Source of the DNA: Bacteroidales bacterium
GTDB lineage: Bacteria; Bacteroidota; Bacteroidia; Bacteroidales; WCHB1-69
Assembly (NCBI GenBank): GCA_031272415.1
Contig: JAISTU010000143.1
Coordinates: forward strand, 1 to 16,498
Direction of reading: 5' to 3'
Length of the DNA stretch: 16,498 nucleotides
Shown: in pieces, positions 5,622-13,483 of the stretch
Layout: each line of letters starts with the position of its first letter
Position numbering within the stretch: the stretch's first letter is position 1
Notes under the pieces: generated by a model
The model's input: the letters and a program-made list of their open reading frames with translations, nothing else
What the model was told of the DNA's origin: nothing
Databases searched by the model: none
Translations under genes and position numbers: made by a program

Positions 5622-8096
5622 ATGACCAATATTATCATCAATATCTATCTTTTTTTGAGATCGCGTAAATGGCTGCTGTACATATTGTTACTCTGTAGCA
5701 GTGCATTTTTTGTGTTCTTTGGCGTTCAGATGAAATTTGAAGAAGATATAACCAAATTGTTACCCGAAGACAAAATGGGAGGCTCGGAGAGCATAGTTTT
5801 TTCCAATTTACAGGTCAAAGATAAAATTTTTATACTCTTTTCACAAAAAAACGGACAAAAAGAGCCGGATAAATTGATAGAAATTTGTGATAATTTTATA
5901 GATTCTCTTACGCAACACGACACGGCGGCTTTAATAAATGATATTTTGTATCATATTGAGCCTGAAACGATTGAGAATGCAATGCAGTTCTTCATGGAAC
6001 ATTTGCCTGTTTTTGTAGATACAAATACGTTGAAACAATTTGATAATCTATTTACACAGCAACATATAGATTCTGCGATGGAAGAGAATTTTCTTTTAAT
6101 CAATTCGGCAGCAGGGTCTCAATTTGCAGAAATGATTTGTCAAGACCCGACAGGAGTGCGAAATACACTTTCGGCTACTTTCAGAAAAATGACAGAAGGG
6201 CTGGGCGGTAATTATAAAATTTGTAATTTGCACTTCTTTACGCCCGACTCAACAATCGCTTTGGCATTTGTTACGCCAACAGTTTCTTCAATGGATTCCA
6301 AAAGTAGTATCAAATTGGTGGCTTTGATTGAGGATGAAATACAATCTTTTCAGGCACAAGATACAACACTCACCATTCAATATCACGGGCAACCTGTGCA
6401 AGGGGTGTTTAATGCCCGACAAATTAAAAAAGATTTATGGACAACGGTTGCCATTTCGGTGGTGATTATTTTTATATTGTTAGGGATTTGTTTTCGCAAT
6501 AAATCTACGCTTTTACATTTATTTTTGCCACTTTTGTACGGCGCATTTTTTTCGCTCACTTGCATGTATTTTATCAAAGGCAGTATGTCGCTGATGGCTG
6601 TTGGTCTGGGAGCAATAGTGCTGGGAGTGGCATTGAGTTATTGTTTGCATATTTTGACGCATTATAAATATGTAAACAGTGCAGTCAAAGTGTTAAGAGA
6701 TGAGACTTTGCCTGTATTTTTGGGGTGTTTGACCACTGTTGGGGCTTTTATGGGCTTGCTTTTTACGGACTCGGATTTGCTGATTGATTTTGGACTTTTT
6801 GCAAGTTTTGCCATGATAGGGACAACCATTTATTGCTTAATATTTATGCCACAATTTTTTAGCGGAACAAATAATCGGCGCTCTGCAAAAATATTCAGAC
6901 AAGTTGAAAAAATTAACTCTTATCCGTTAGATAGACAGCCGTTTGTCATTATTGGAATTGTTGTAGTGAGCATTTTTTGCTTTATTGCCTCATTTTGGGT
7001 TAAATTTGACTCTAATTTAAAAAATATTGGCTATTTTGAGCCTAATATATTGGCATCACAAGACTTATTAAATTCCAAAACGGCGGGCGGAAATACCACT
7101 ACTTACTTTGCCTCTGTCGGTAAAACGTTAGATGAGGCACTTATTTACAATCAACAAATGAGTACTCGTTTGGAAAAATTGAGCAAAGAAGGAAAAATTG
7201 CCAAATATTCACAAACGGCGAACCTATTTTTGCCTCAAAAAGAACAACAACAGCGAATTGCGGCTTGGAAAGACTATTTTTCAGAGCAAACTATTGACTC
7301 TATTGAGCAAAGATTGGATAAAGCGGCAAAAAAATACGGCTTTAATCCCACTTTTTTTGCTCCTTTTTTCCGCACATTAGAACAAGATTACGAACCTGTT
7401 TCCCTTTATGAGGCTGATATTTTACCGTCTAATTTGATGAGTAATTTTATTGAAAAAGCAAACGACACCACTTACATGGCTTTTATACCCGTGCAATTGT
7501 CCAAATCAAAATGGATTGAAGTTTGCGACAGTCTTACACAAAATAAACACGTTTTGGCTATCGATGGCATGTATTATGCAAGTATTTTGGTCAATGTAAT
7601 TAAAGATGATTTTAATACGGCACTGTGGATTTCAATGGGATTTGTATTTTTGGTGTTGATAATTTCGTTTAAGAAGATTAAATTAACCATTATAGCCTTT
7701 ATTCCCATGGTTTTAAGTTGGTATATTGTGCTGGGAATTATGGTAGTCTTTGGTTTGCAATTTAACCTTATCAATATAGTAATTTCGACCTTTATTTTTG
7801 GTATTGGTGTGGATTACAGTATTTTTGTAATGAACGGATTGATAGCGGATAAGCGTAAAAATGCAAGGATGTTGTTGCATCATAAAACAGCCATTTTCTT
7901 TTCTGCATTAGCATTGATAATAACGGTAGGGTCGCTTTTGTTTGCCTCACATCCGGCTTTGGAATCGGTCGGTATTCCCACACTAATCGGCATGAGTTCA
8001 ACGGTTTTGATAAGTTATTATTTGCAACCGTTTTTGTACAGATGGTGGGTGAAAAAAGAAAGTTGGAAAGAAATTTTTAATAAAAATTATAGTTAA
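5622..8096 (+). CDS. MMPL/RND-superfamily lipid exporter
   Basis: This 824-residue inner-membrane protein has the duplicated RND layout. There is one N-terminal helix (about 15-36), a large periplasmic loop to about 268, and a bundle of five helices (about 272-415). A second single helix (about 440-460), a second loop, and a final five-helix bundle (about 667-815) follow. After helix 1 it reads FEEDITKLLPED, the hydrophobic-proline motif typical of MMPL and 'predicted exporter' proteins. Bundle segments such as AVGLGAIVLGVALSYCLHIL and FIFGIGVDYSIFVMNGL match the conserved fourth-helix region, with Asp in GVDYS. Members next to carrier proteins and dehydratases are found in aryl polyene and flexirubin clusters, where export of the acyl product is proposed. 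The substrate cannot be read from this sequence. Confidence 0.88.
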   Translation: MTNIIINIYLFLRSRKWLLYILLLCSSAFFVFFGVQMKFEEDITKLLPEDKMGGSESIVFSNLQVKDKIFILFSQKNGQKEPDKLIEICDNFIDSLTQHDTAALINDILYHIEPETIENAMQFFMEHLPVFVDTNTLKQFDNLFTQQHIDSAMEENFLLINSAAGSQFAEMICQDPTGVRNTLSATFRKMTEGLGGNYKICNLHFFTPDSTIALAFVTPTVSSMDSKSSIKLVALIEDEIQSFQAQDTTLTIQYHGQPVQGVFNARQIKKDLWTTVAISVVIIFILLGICFRNKSTLLHLFLPLLYGAFFSLTCMYFIKGSMSLMAVGLGAIVLGVALSYCLHILTHYKYVNSAVKVLRDETLPVFLGCLTTVGAFMGLLFTDSDLLIDFGLFASFAMIGTTIYCLIFMPQFFSGTNNRRSAKIFRQVEKINSYPLDRQPFVIIGIVVVSIFCFIASFWVKFDSNLKNIGYFEPNILASQDLLNSKTAGGNTTTYFASVGKTLDEALIYNQQMSTRLEKLSKEGKIAKYSQTANLFLPQKEQQQRIAAWKDYFSEQTIDSIEQRLDKAAKKYGFNPTFFAPFFRTLEQDYEPVSLYEADILPSNLMSNFIEKANDTTYMAFIPVQLSKSKWIEVCDSLTQNKHVLAIDGMYYASILVNVIKDDFNTALWISMGFVFLVLIISFKKIKLTIIAFIPMVLSWYIVLGIMVVFGLQFNLINIVISTFIFGIGVDYSIFVMNGLIADKRKNARMLLHHKTAIFFSALALIITVGSLLFASHPALESVGIPTLIGMSSTVLISYYLQPFLYRWWVKKESWKEIFNKNYS

Positions 8097-8113
8097 AAGA
8101 AACAGATAAAATT

Positions 8114-9271
8114 ATGTATAAAAAAATCATATTGTTCTCATTTTGTTTGTTTTTTATATATTGTGCATATTCTTTGGATATAAAAATCAAACTTTTTCAG
8201 GATTTTGAAGTAGAGTCATGCGTTTTGCAAGTAGAAACAGGAAAATACGCTATTTTGGGAGATAATGTTAAAATATTGCCCGCCGATTTGGAAACATCTG
8301 CACTGCTGACCATTACCGCCTTTGAAGGTAAAATTAAAATTGAAAAAGGGGTGCAGTTTTTAGGCACTTTTTCAAGCGTTGAATTTTTGGGGACAAAATA
8401 TACCAATAATTTTTCGCTTAAAATTGCCGAAATACCCGTAAAACGCGTCTATGAGGAGAATTTAAGTGTGCGAATTAACAATGGATTGCTCACCATTATC
8501 AATAATATAAGTTTGGAAAAATATGTAGCCGGCGTGGTGCAATCGGAAGTTTTTGGCTCTTCAAACGATTTAGAATTTTTTAAAATCCAAGCCATTGTGT
8601 CGCGAACTTATTGCCTTGCCAATCTAAACCGACATTTAGCACAAGGAGCCAATTTATGTGACGGCACTCATTGCCAATCTTATAAAGGAAAATGTACGCA
8701 ACCCAACATATTGCGCGCGGCTTACGAAACTTTTTGTGATGTTGTGGTCGATACCGCAAACAGATTGGTTTCTACGGCTTACCATTCCAACAGTGGCGGT
8801 ATGACGGAGTCGGCACTCAATGTTTGGGGGAAAGATATGCCTTATTTACAGGCAATTAAAGACACTTTTAGCCTGCGTGCCCGCAATGCCCGCTGGGAAA
8901 AAACAATACCAAAAAACGCTTGGACTGAATTTTTTGTTAAAAATTACGGCGATAAATACACACAAGCACCACTGCAATCACAAATTATGAAATTTGAACC
9001 CGACACACGACAAGCATATTGGATAATTGATGCCGACACCATACCCACCAAAGATATAAGAATGTATTTTAAATTGCGGTCGTCCTTTTTTACGGTTGCT
9101 CCGAAGGGAGATGCAGTGGTTTTGCATGGCAGAGGTTACGGACACGGTGTAGGTTTGAGCCAAGAAGGTGCTATTGAAATGGTTAAACAAGGTTACGGAG
9201 CAGCCGATATTTTAAAATTTTACTACATAGGTACAAATGTAATAAAATATACCGACATAATTGATTTATAA
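8114..9271 (+). CDS. SpoIID/LytB-domain protein (peptidoglycan lytic transglycosylase-like)
   Basis: This 385-residue exported protein has a cleavable-looking signal peptide (about 1-20; FIYC is not a good lipobox). A beta-rich N-terminal region of about 110 residues is followed by a SpoIID domain. Within it, EKYVAGVVQSEVF carries Glu145 at the catalytic glutamate position of SpoIID glycan-strand cleaving enzymes. HSNSGG (from His224) and HGRGYGHGVGLSQEGA (from His338) are two further signature segments. It probably cuts or remodels peptidoglycan in the periplasm, unrelated to sporulation in this phylum. It follows the exporter by 17 nt and is likely read from the same transcript, although its function looks independent. 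Cys residues around 180-195 (NLCDGTHCQSYKGKC) could form disulfides. Confidence 0.87.
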   Translation: MYKKIILFSFCLFFIYCAYSLDIKIKLFQDFEVESCVLQVETGKYAILGDNVKILPADLETSALLTITAFEGKIKIEKGVQFLGTFSSVEFLGTKYTNNFSLKIAEIPVKRVYEENLSVRINNGLLTIINNISLEKYVAGVVQSEVFGSSNDLEFFKIQAIVSRTYCLANLNRHLAQGANLCDGTHCQSYKGKCTQPNILRAAYETFCDVVVDTANRLVSTAYHSNSGGMTESALNVWGKDMPYLQAIKDTFSLRARNARWEKTIPKNAWTEFFVKNYGDKYTQAPLQSQIMKFEPDTRQAYWIIDADTIPTKDIRMYFKLRSSFFTVAPKGDAVVLHGRGYGHGVGLSQEGAIEMVKQGYGAADILKFYYIGTNVIKYTDIIDL

Positions 9272-9293
9272 AATTTTTTGAAATAAAACTTGT

Positions 9294-9334
9294 GCGTAGG
9301 GAGGTAGGTTATCCGTGCTTCTCTACGCTTTTTT
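9294..9334. terminator. Shared terminator between convergent genes
   Basis: GCGTAGGGAG (9294-9303) pairs with TTCTCTACGC (9319-9328), ten pairs including two G-U, followed by a run of six T. It ends the + strand SpoIID transcript. An A/T-rich flank on the other side (AAATTTTTTG near 9271-9280) could let it also serve the minus-strand operon ending at 9333. Confidence 0.78.
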
Positions 9335-9884
9335 ATTTCTGATTTAAAATGTGTGCAAAAGTGTATAAATCAGGTAATTGCAAGTCGGGAGTAAGTTCAA
9401 TATCATTTTTTGACGATAAAAACACCGTTTTCATACCCGCATTGACCCCAAAAAGCATATCTGACACACTGTCTCCTACCATAATTGAGCGGGAAAAGTC
9501 AATCTGTGGAAAATCCTTTTGAGCCTGTAAAGCCATACCTATATTAGGTTTCCGCAATACACTGTTTTCCGAAGCCAATGCAGGTGCATAATAAATTTTA
9601 TTGACTTTATAATCAAGCAATTGCTGCATATATTGGTGAACATTCTCCAAATCCTTTTCGGTCATCAAACCCTTTCCGATACCTTGTTGATTGGTTACGA
9701 CAATAATTAGTCCAAAAATACCGCTTAAAATGTCAATTGCCTCTTTTACACGCTCTAAAAGCACAAATTCTTCCTGTTTTTTTACATAATCACCAATAAT
9801 ACGTTGGTTGATAACACCGTCTCTGTCCAAAAAGAGTGTCCATTGAGGTGTAATTTGTCGCCCAAAATGACTTTCTATACTCAA
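9333..9884 (-). CDS. HAD-IIIA phosphatase, GmhB/histidinol-phosphatase type
   Basis: This 183-residue cytoplasmic phosphatase belongs to the HAD superfamily. Motif I is LFLDRDGVIN, with nucleophile Asp20 and Asp22. Motif II lies in VVTNQQGIGKG, motif III supplies the Lys in LRKPNIGM, and motif IV is MVGDSVSDML. TNQQGIGKG and RKP are hallmarks of the heptose 1,7-bisphosphate phosphatase (GmhB) / histidinol-phosphatase subfamily. However, the zinc-binding cysteine/histidine loop normally found before RKP is missing; here the segment is YYAPALASENSVL. The substrate is thus uncertain: heptose bisphosphate or another sugar phosphate. The start is a TTG one base after the purC stop; no in-frame ATG lies before motif I, so coupled translation from TTG is likely. 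Confidence 0.85.
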   Translation of the reverse strand: MSIESHFGRQITPQWTLFLDRDGVINQRIIGDYVKKQEEFVLLERVKEAIDILSGIFGLIIVVTNQQGIGKGLMTEKDLENVHQYMQQLLDYKVNKIYYAPALASENSVLRKPNIGMALQAQKDFPQIDFSRSIMVGDSVSDMLFGVNAGMKTVFLSSKNDIELTPDLQLPDLYTFAHILNQK

Positions 9885-9885
9885 T

Positions 9886-10833
9886 TTAAAGCGTGTTGAG
9901 AAAAGTTAAAATATTTTTTTCTACTCTTTGGAGGAGTTTTTGATTATCTGCTTTGGCAAATTTTTCACCTGTAATTTGCTCATACAGTTCAATATAGCGA
10001 TTGGAAATTGCCTCCACTTTTTGGTCAGTCATTGGGGGTGCGATTTGTCCTTGTTGCCCGCTAAAACCATTCTCCAACAGCCATTGACGCACAAATTCTT
10101 TGGAAAGTTGCTTTTGTTGCTCGCCTTTTTCAAAACGCTCTTGATAGCCGTCTGCATAAAAATAACGGGATGAATCCGGAGTATGTATCTCGTCAATGAG
10201 ATATATTTTGCCATCTTTTTTACCAAATTCATACTTTGTATCGACCAAAATAAGTCCGTGTTGGGCAGCAATTTGCGTACCTCTTTCAAAGAGTCGATAG
10301 GTATAATCTTCCAATACGGCATACTCTTCTGCACTGACCAAATTTTGCCGAATAATTTCTTCTTTTGAAATATCTTCGTCATGTCCTTGCTCTGCTTTTG
10401 TGGTAGGAGTAATAATGGGCTGTGGAAATTTTTGATGCTCTTTCATGCCTTCTGCGATGGCTACGCCACAAATTTCACGTTTTCCGCTTTGGTAAGTGCG
10501 CCACGAACTGCCTGTAAGATAGCCTCTTATAATCATTTCAACAGCAAATGGTTCACACCGATGTCCCACTGTAACCATAGGGTCAGGCGTCGCAATTTTC
10601 CAATTCGGGCATATATCCGCCGTCATATCCAAAAATGAAGATGCTATTTGATTGAGTACTTGCCCCTTATATGGTATCGCACGGGGCAAAATAACATCAA
10701 ATGCTGAAATCCTATCGGTAGCAATCATTATCAATAAATCATTGTTGATAGTATAAACGTCTCTAACTTTTCCTTTATAAAAATTTGTTATATTCGGCAA
10801 AGAAAATGCCGTCTGCGTAATTACATTATCCAT
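9886..10833 (-). CDS. purC: SAICAR synthetase (PurC)
   Basis: Phosphoribosylaminoimidazole-succinocarboxamide synthase joins aspartate to CAIR using ATP, a late step of purine synthesis in the cytoplasm. The 315 residues match the longer bacterial and eukaryote-like form. Diagnostic segments are FYKGKVRDVYTI at the N-terminus, then ATDRISAFDVILP. MIIRGYLTGSSWRTY, LVDTKYEFGKKDGKIYLIDE and TPDSSRYFYADGYQ follow. All expected motifs are present and the frame is intact. The ATG at 10831-10833 is about 33 nt from the predicted transcription start. It is the first gene of a two-gene operon with the HAD phosphatase; the pairing is not an obvious pathway link. Confidence 0.96.
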   Translation of the reverse strand: MDNVITQTAFSLPNITNFYKGKVRDVYTINNDLLIMIATDRISAFDVILPRAIPYKGQVLNQIASSFLDMTADICPNWKIATPDPMVTVGHRCEPFAVEMIIRGYLTGSSWRTYQSGKREICGVAIAEGMKEHQKFPQPIITPTTKAEQGHDEDISKEEIIRQNLVSAEEYAVLEDYTYRLFERGTQIAAQHGLILVDTKYEFGKKDGKIYLIDEIHTPDSSRYFYADGYQERFEKGEQQKQLSKEFVRQWLLENGFSGQQGQIAPPMTDQKVEAISNRYIELYEQITGEKFAKADNQKLLQRVEKNILTFLNTL

Positions 10834-10870
10834 TATTTATTTTATCTTTCTTTATAAATTAACTTAAATA

Positions 10871-10895
10871 CAAAATTACACAAATTCTTCAATTA
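10871..10895 (-). promoter_or_regulatory. Promoter of purC operon
   Basis: Read on the minus strand, TAATTTTG (10878 to 10871) is a perfect TAnnTTTG. It is preceded by TTTGTG and, 11 nt upstream, TTGA. TTTTTAA sits upstream as in other promoters of the window. No PurR-type operator or purine riboswitch is evident in the short leader. Confidence 0.72.
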
Positions 10896-10916
10896 AAAAT
10901 AAAAAACCTTTTTTTT

Positions 10917-10958
10917 AGAGTGCAGAGTTTTTTTAAGTGTAGAGTGAAGAGTGTAGAT
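10917..10958. repeat. Degenerate CTACACT heptamers, inverted
   Basis: The + strand shows AGAGTGCAGAG, a T-run, then AGTGTAGAGTGAAGAGTGTAG: heptamers of AGTGTAG type, the complement of CTACACT, with some variants. Read on the minus strand they lie upstream of the purC promoter, the same relative arrangement as at 905-990. Confidence 0.75.
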
Positions 10959-10960
10959 TT

Positions 10961-11004
10961 TTTTTTTGTATTTTGGGATAAATTTGTTCTAAAATTTGAA
11001 AAAA
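10961..11004. repeat. Dispersed T-rich block, copy 2
   Basis: It reads TTTTTTTGTATTTTGGGATA, then AATTTGTTCTAAAATTTG. A near-identical copy is at 15124-15168 and a diverged inverted copy at 850-893. It lies directly beside the inverted heptamers at 10917-10958, the same adjacency as at 850-990. Confidence 0.7.
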
Positions 11005-11008
11005 TGTT

Positions 11009-11049
11009 AAAAAAAAAGTAAAAATGGGGTAAGTAATACCTCACCCCAT
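11009..11049 (-). terminator. Terminator of the ABC transporter operon
   Basis: On the minus strand, ATGGGGT (11049 to 11043) pairs with ACCCCAT (11030 to 11024), and AG/CT pairs extend it past one mismatch. A T-rich tract follows down to about 11009. It lies about 50 nt after the stop of the last operon gene. Confidence 0.75.
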
Positions 11050-11085
11050 ACACAAACTCTGTAAGATGTTGATAATCAATGAAAT

Positions 11086-11099
11086 CTACACTCTACACA
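11086..11099. repeat. CTACACT heptamer pair at operon 3' end
   Basis: CTACACT (11086-11092) and CTACACA (11093-11099) lie immediately beyond the stop codon (minus strand) of the 71-residue ORF. Unlike the other arrays, this one is downstream of genes rather than next to a promoter. Confidence 0.7.
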
Positions 11100-11315
11100 C
11101 TAATTTTTCTCTTTGTATTCTTTTCGGTATTCCAATTGTTTGTACATGATAGTTGTATCCGGCGAGGTAGTGTCTTGCAGCAATTGGTGCAAAGGTTCTT
11201 CATATTGCGATACAAAATGTTTCACTTTATAACACGTTACGCATGCCCAGATAATATTCGCTATCACAAACAAAGCCACTAATATAAGCAATATTTTATT
11301 GGTTATTTTACGCAT
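11100..11315 (-). CDS. Small single-pass membrane protein
   Basis: This 71-residue protein has one predicted transmembrane helix (about residues 6-28, NKILLILVALFVIANIIWA) and then a short charged tail, LLQDTTSPDTTIMYKQLEYRKEYKEKN. A Cys pair (ACVTC) follows the helix. No family is recognised. It starts one base after the stop of the GntR-type regulator and is the last gene before the operon terminator, so it is very likely translated with the transporter genes. It could be an accessory subunit or a regulator of the ABC transporter, but this rests only on position. Confidence 0.7.
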   Translation of the reverse strand: MRKITNKILLILVALFVIANIIWACVTCYKVKHFVSQYEEPLHQLLQDTTSPDTTIMYKQLEYRKEYKEKN

Positions 11316-11316
11316 T

Positions 11317-11697
11317 TTATTCTATATTTTTTAAAGGGTTAATACTAAATTTTTGATAGGCATTTTCGAGTTCATCTAATTGAATATCAAGTAATTTCAT
11401 ACTTTTAAACAAAAGTGGCAATTCTTCATTGAAAAAACGCTCTTTTCTCAGGTGGATAATTTTTTCTAATGCACCTGAACACATAAACGAACCCAATCCA
11501 CGCCTATTCTCAACAATATCAACATTTTGCAGATAATCATACGCCCGCAATGCAGTATTAGGATTGACCTCTAAAAGCGAACCCAACTCCCTCGAAGACA
11601 ATATTTTATCACCTTCCTTCCACTTTCCTGTCATTGCCTGTTCGCAAACATAATCCACAATTTGCAAATAGATAGGTTTATTTTCGTTGAAATTCAT
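11317..11697 (-). CDS. GntR-family regulator, YtrA type
   Basis: This 126-residue cytoplasmic repressor-like protein has an N-terminal winged helix (about 1-75) of GntR type: NKPIYLQIVDYVCEQ, then KILSSRELGSLLEVNPNTAL with the recognition helix, then a wing RRGLGSFM. The remaining C-terminal part is only about 50 residues and helical, the mark of the YtrA subfamily that usually controls ABC transporter operons. It lies one base after the permease stop. An 11-bp perfect palindrome at the operon promoter (13352-13377) is the likely binding site, implying autoregulation. The effector is unknown; cell-wall-active compounds are typical for relatives but cannot be deduced here. Confidence 0.9.
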   Translation of the reverse strand: MNFNENKPIYLQIVDYVCEQAMTGKWKEGDKILSSRELGSLLEVNPNTALRAYDYLQNVDIVENRRGLGSFMCSGALEKIIHLRKERFFNEELPLLFKSMKLLDIQLDELENAYQKFSINPLKNIE

Positions 11698-11698
11698 T

Positions 11699-12460
11699 TT
11701 ATACCTCCGTTTCTCTTAATCTAAAATAACTCAAAACCCAAAATAAAACTGTCCCTGCTACTAAAAGAATGTTCCTACACAATTCGTATGTAGCATATTG
11801 CAAGTTAAAATCTCCACATCCACTGACCACTTTTTCTCCAATAAAATTAAAATGTGTCAATAACCCCAAAAAAACGCTTACCACAATTATCGCCTCAACA
11901 CAAATTACAACTGCATAAACCGCAACGGCTTTTAATAATGCACGTTTTTTGAAATAAACAGAGGCAAATAACATTGTGGATTGGCAAAATAGAATAGTTA
12001 AAAACGTTCCAACTTTATCGGCTGCGTCGTCTTGTAAGAAATTAAAGCACAAATCCGCTGTATATTTATCAGCAATGGGCGAGGGCAACACGTAACCCAG
12101 CAATATGCCTCCTGCAAAAATGACAAATACCGCCACAGGAACATAAACATGAACAAGCAGAATGTTGGTAATCGTTTTCTCCAAAGTGGTGGCAGGTAAA
12201 AGCAAATATTGTATTGCTTTGTCCTTGTTTTTGAGGGAAGTAAATATGCTCGCCGACCAACCGATTATCAGTATCAATGCAATTCCAAAAAACATTGCCA
12301 GCGTATCAGATACAACCACCACAGGAGAATGCAAAGAACAATAACTTACAAACAATACTACCGCAAATCCTGTGATAATTCTTATTAACTCTGTCCTTCT
12401 ATTGTCAATAAAAAATTTGGACAGCAACAAACCTATTCTTTTAATGGATATATTACGCAT
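11699..12460 (-). CDS. ABC transporter permease
   Basis: This 253-residue inner-membrane protein has about six hydrophobic helices (for example IRIITGFAVVLFVSYCSL, MFFGIALILIIGWSASIF and LLVAGTVLFWVLSYF). It lacks a recognisable catalytic domain. Between helices two and three it has FTSLKNKDKAIQYLLLPATTLEKTI, a soluble segment common in ABC-2-type permeases of Bacteroidota. It forms the membrane part of the transporter with the upstream ATPase. I chose ATG 12460 over the TTG at 12469. The ATG overlaps the end of the ATPase gene by eight bases, suggesting coupled translation. The substrate is unknown. Confidence 0.83.
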   Translation of the reverse strand: MRNISIKRIGLLLSKFFIDNRRTELIRIITGFAVVLFVSYCSLHSPVVVVSDTLAMFFGIALILIIGWSASIFTSLKNKDKAIQYLLLPATTLEKTITNILLVHVYVPVAVFVIFAGGILLGYVLPSPIADKYTADLCFNFLQDDAADKVGTFLTILFCQSTMLFASVYFKKRALLKAVAVYAVVICVEAIIVVSVFLGLLTHFNFIGEKVVSGCGDFNLQYATYELCRNILLVAGTVLFWVLSYFRLRETEV

Positions 12461-13316
12461 GATTTTCAATGTTTTTAGGGTTAAAAATGTTGTTTATAGC
12501 CTCTTTGTTGAACATGGCAGCATTAAAAAGCAATTCAAGGTCTAATTTAGACTCCAAATTGTTCCTGTTTTGCAGAACTGCTAAAATTCCATTGAGGTCA
12601 TCTTGTTGATAAACAATGTCTTCCTTCGTGCATTGCTGTTCATTAAACCGCACAAATTGAAGTTTTTGAGTAATTTTTTCAGTGAACTCATTGAGCACAA
12701 TTTCTCCATTATCCAAAATGACCACAGCGTCAATCAAACTATGCAGGTCGCGGACTTGATGAGTTGAAATAATGACCAATTGCTCCTCTGAAACAGAAGC
12801 CGCCAACAATTGCCTAAAAATGCTCTTCGATGGTATGTCCAAGCCGTTGGTCGGCTCGTCCATCATCAAAATTTGTGCATTAGTAGCCAAAGCAAAGGAA
12901 ATAACAACCTTTTTCTTTTGACCAAACGACAATTTGTCCAAGTACGTTTTTGTGTCCTCAATTTCAAACGTTTTTAAATAATGTTCAAATTGGGAGTAGT
13001 TAAAATCAAGATAAAACGGCGACAAAGACCGTACATAATCTTTGATTTTAAGGTGTGGAACAAAATATTCTTCGCCAAGGAAAAATATTTTTGATAAAAC
13101 ATCGGGGGCACGTCTGACGGCATTTTGACCCAAAATAGTCGGCACACCGCATTGTGGGAAGCATAATCCCGACATGATTTTGAGCAATGTTGTTTTTCCT
13201 GCTCCATTTTTGCCTAAAAGTCCATAAATATGTCCTGCTTTTAGGCGAATGTTCAAATCTTTGAACAGTACTCTCTTCTTAGAGTATCCAAACTTAATCT
13301 CCTGTAAATCAATCAT
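12453..13316 (-). CDS. ABC transporter ATP-binding protein
   Basis: This 287-residue ATPase powers the transporter formed with the next gene product. Walker A is GKNGAGKTT (residues 35-43), the signature motif is LSFGQKKK, Walker B is ILMMDEPTNGLD and the H-loop is in IISTHQVRD. The signature is LSFGQ rather than LSGGQ, which is common in this exporter type. A C-terminal region of about 80 residues after the core is unrecognised. I chose ATG 13316 (MIDLQEIKFGY) because it places the ABC core at the usual distance from the N-terminus. A start at 13349 would add eleven mostly basic and hydrophobic residues and lies only a few bases from the operator. Confidence 0.9.
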   Translation of the reverse strand: MIDLQEIKFGYSKKRVLFKDLNIRLKAGHIYGLLGKNGAGKTTLLKIMSGLCFPQCGVPTILGQNAVRRAPDVLSKIFFLGEEYFVPHLKIKDYVRSLSPFYLDFNYSQFEHYLKTFEIEDTKTYLDKLSFGQKKKVVISFALATNAQILMMDEPTNGLDIPSKSIFRQLLAASVSEEQLVIISTHQVRDLHSLIDAVVILDNGEIVLNEFTEKITQKLQFVRFNEQQCTKEDIVYQQDDLNGILAVLQNRNNLESKLDLELLFNAAMFNKEAINNIFNPKNIENHA

Positions 13317-13351
13317 TTTTTTAAGAAATTTATTTATTTTATTTAACAATT

Positions 13352-13377
13352 TAGTGCATTAGATTACTAATGCACTA
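13352..13377. promoter_or_regulatory. Palindromic operator of the GntR-regulated operon
   Basis: TAGTGCATTAG (13352-13362) and CTAATGCACTA (13367-13377) form a perfect 11-bp inverted repeat with a 4-bp AT spacer. It touches the -7 element at 13378-13385 and covers the expected transcription start and first transcribed bases. A dimeric GntR-type repressor bound here would block initiation. The best candidate is the YtrA-type protein encoded third in the operon. Confidence 0.85.
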
Positions 13378-13398
13378 CAAAGATACACTTTTTTTCAA
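13378..13398 (-). promoter_or_regulatory. Promoter of ABC transporter operon
   Basis: On the minus strand, TATCTTTG (13385 to 13378) is a perfect TAnnTTTG. AAAGTG precedes it and TTGA lies 10 nt upstream, one less than the 11 nt seen at the other six promoters. The palindrome follows directly downstream. Confidence 0.8.
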
Positions 13399-13483
13399 TA
13401 CAAAAAATAATTTCGCGAAAAAAAAGTTGCAATTCTTTTATATTTTATTGATTATCATGGAAATAAAATTTTCAACGTTTTTT

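Noticed and set aside
10029..10382. 117-residue minus-strand ORF inside purC
   Set aside because: It lies in another frame of an intact purC with all family motifs; no frameshift in purC is needed.
10834..10870. Purine riboswitch in the purC leader
   Set aside because: The inferred leader is only about 33 nt and is almost all A/T, too short for an aptamer.
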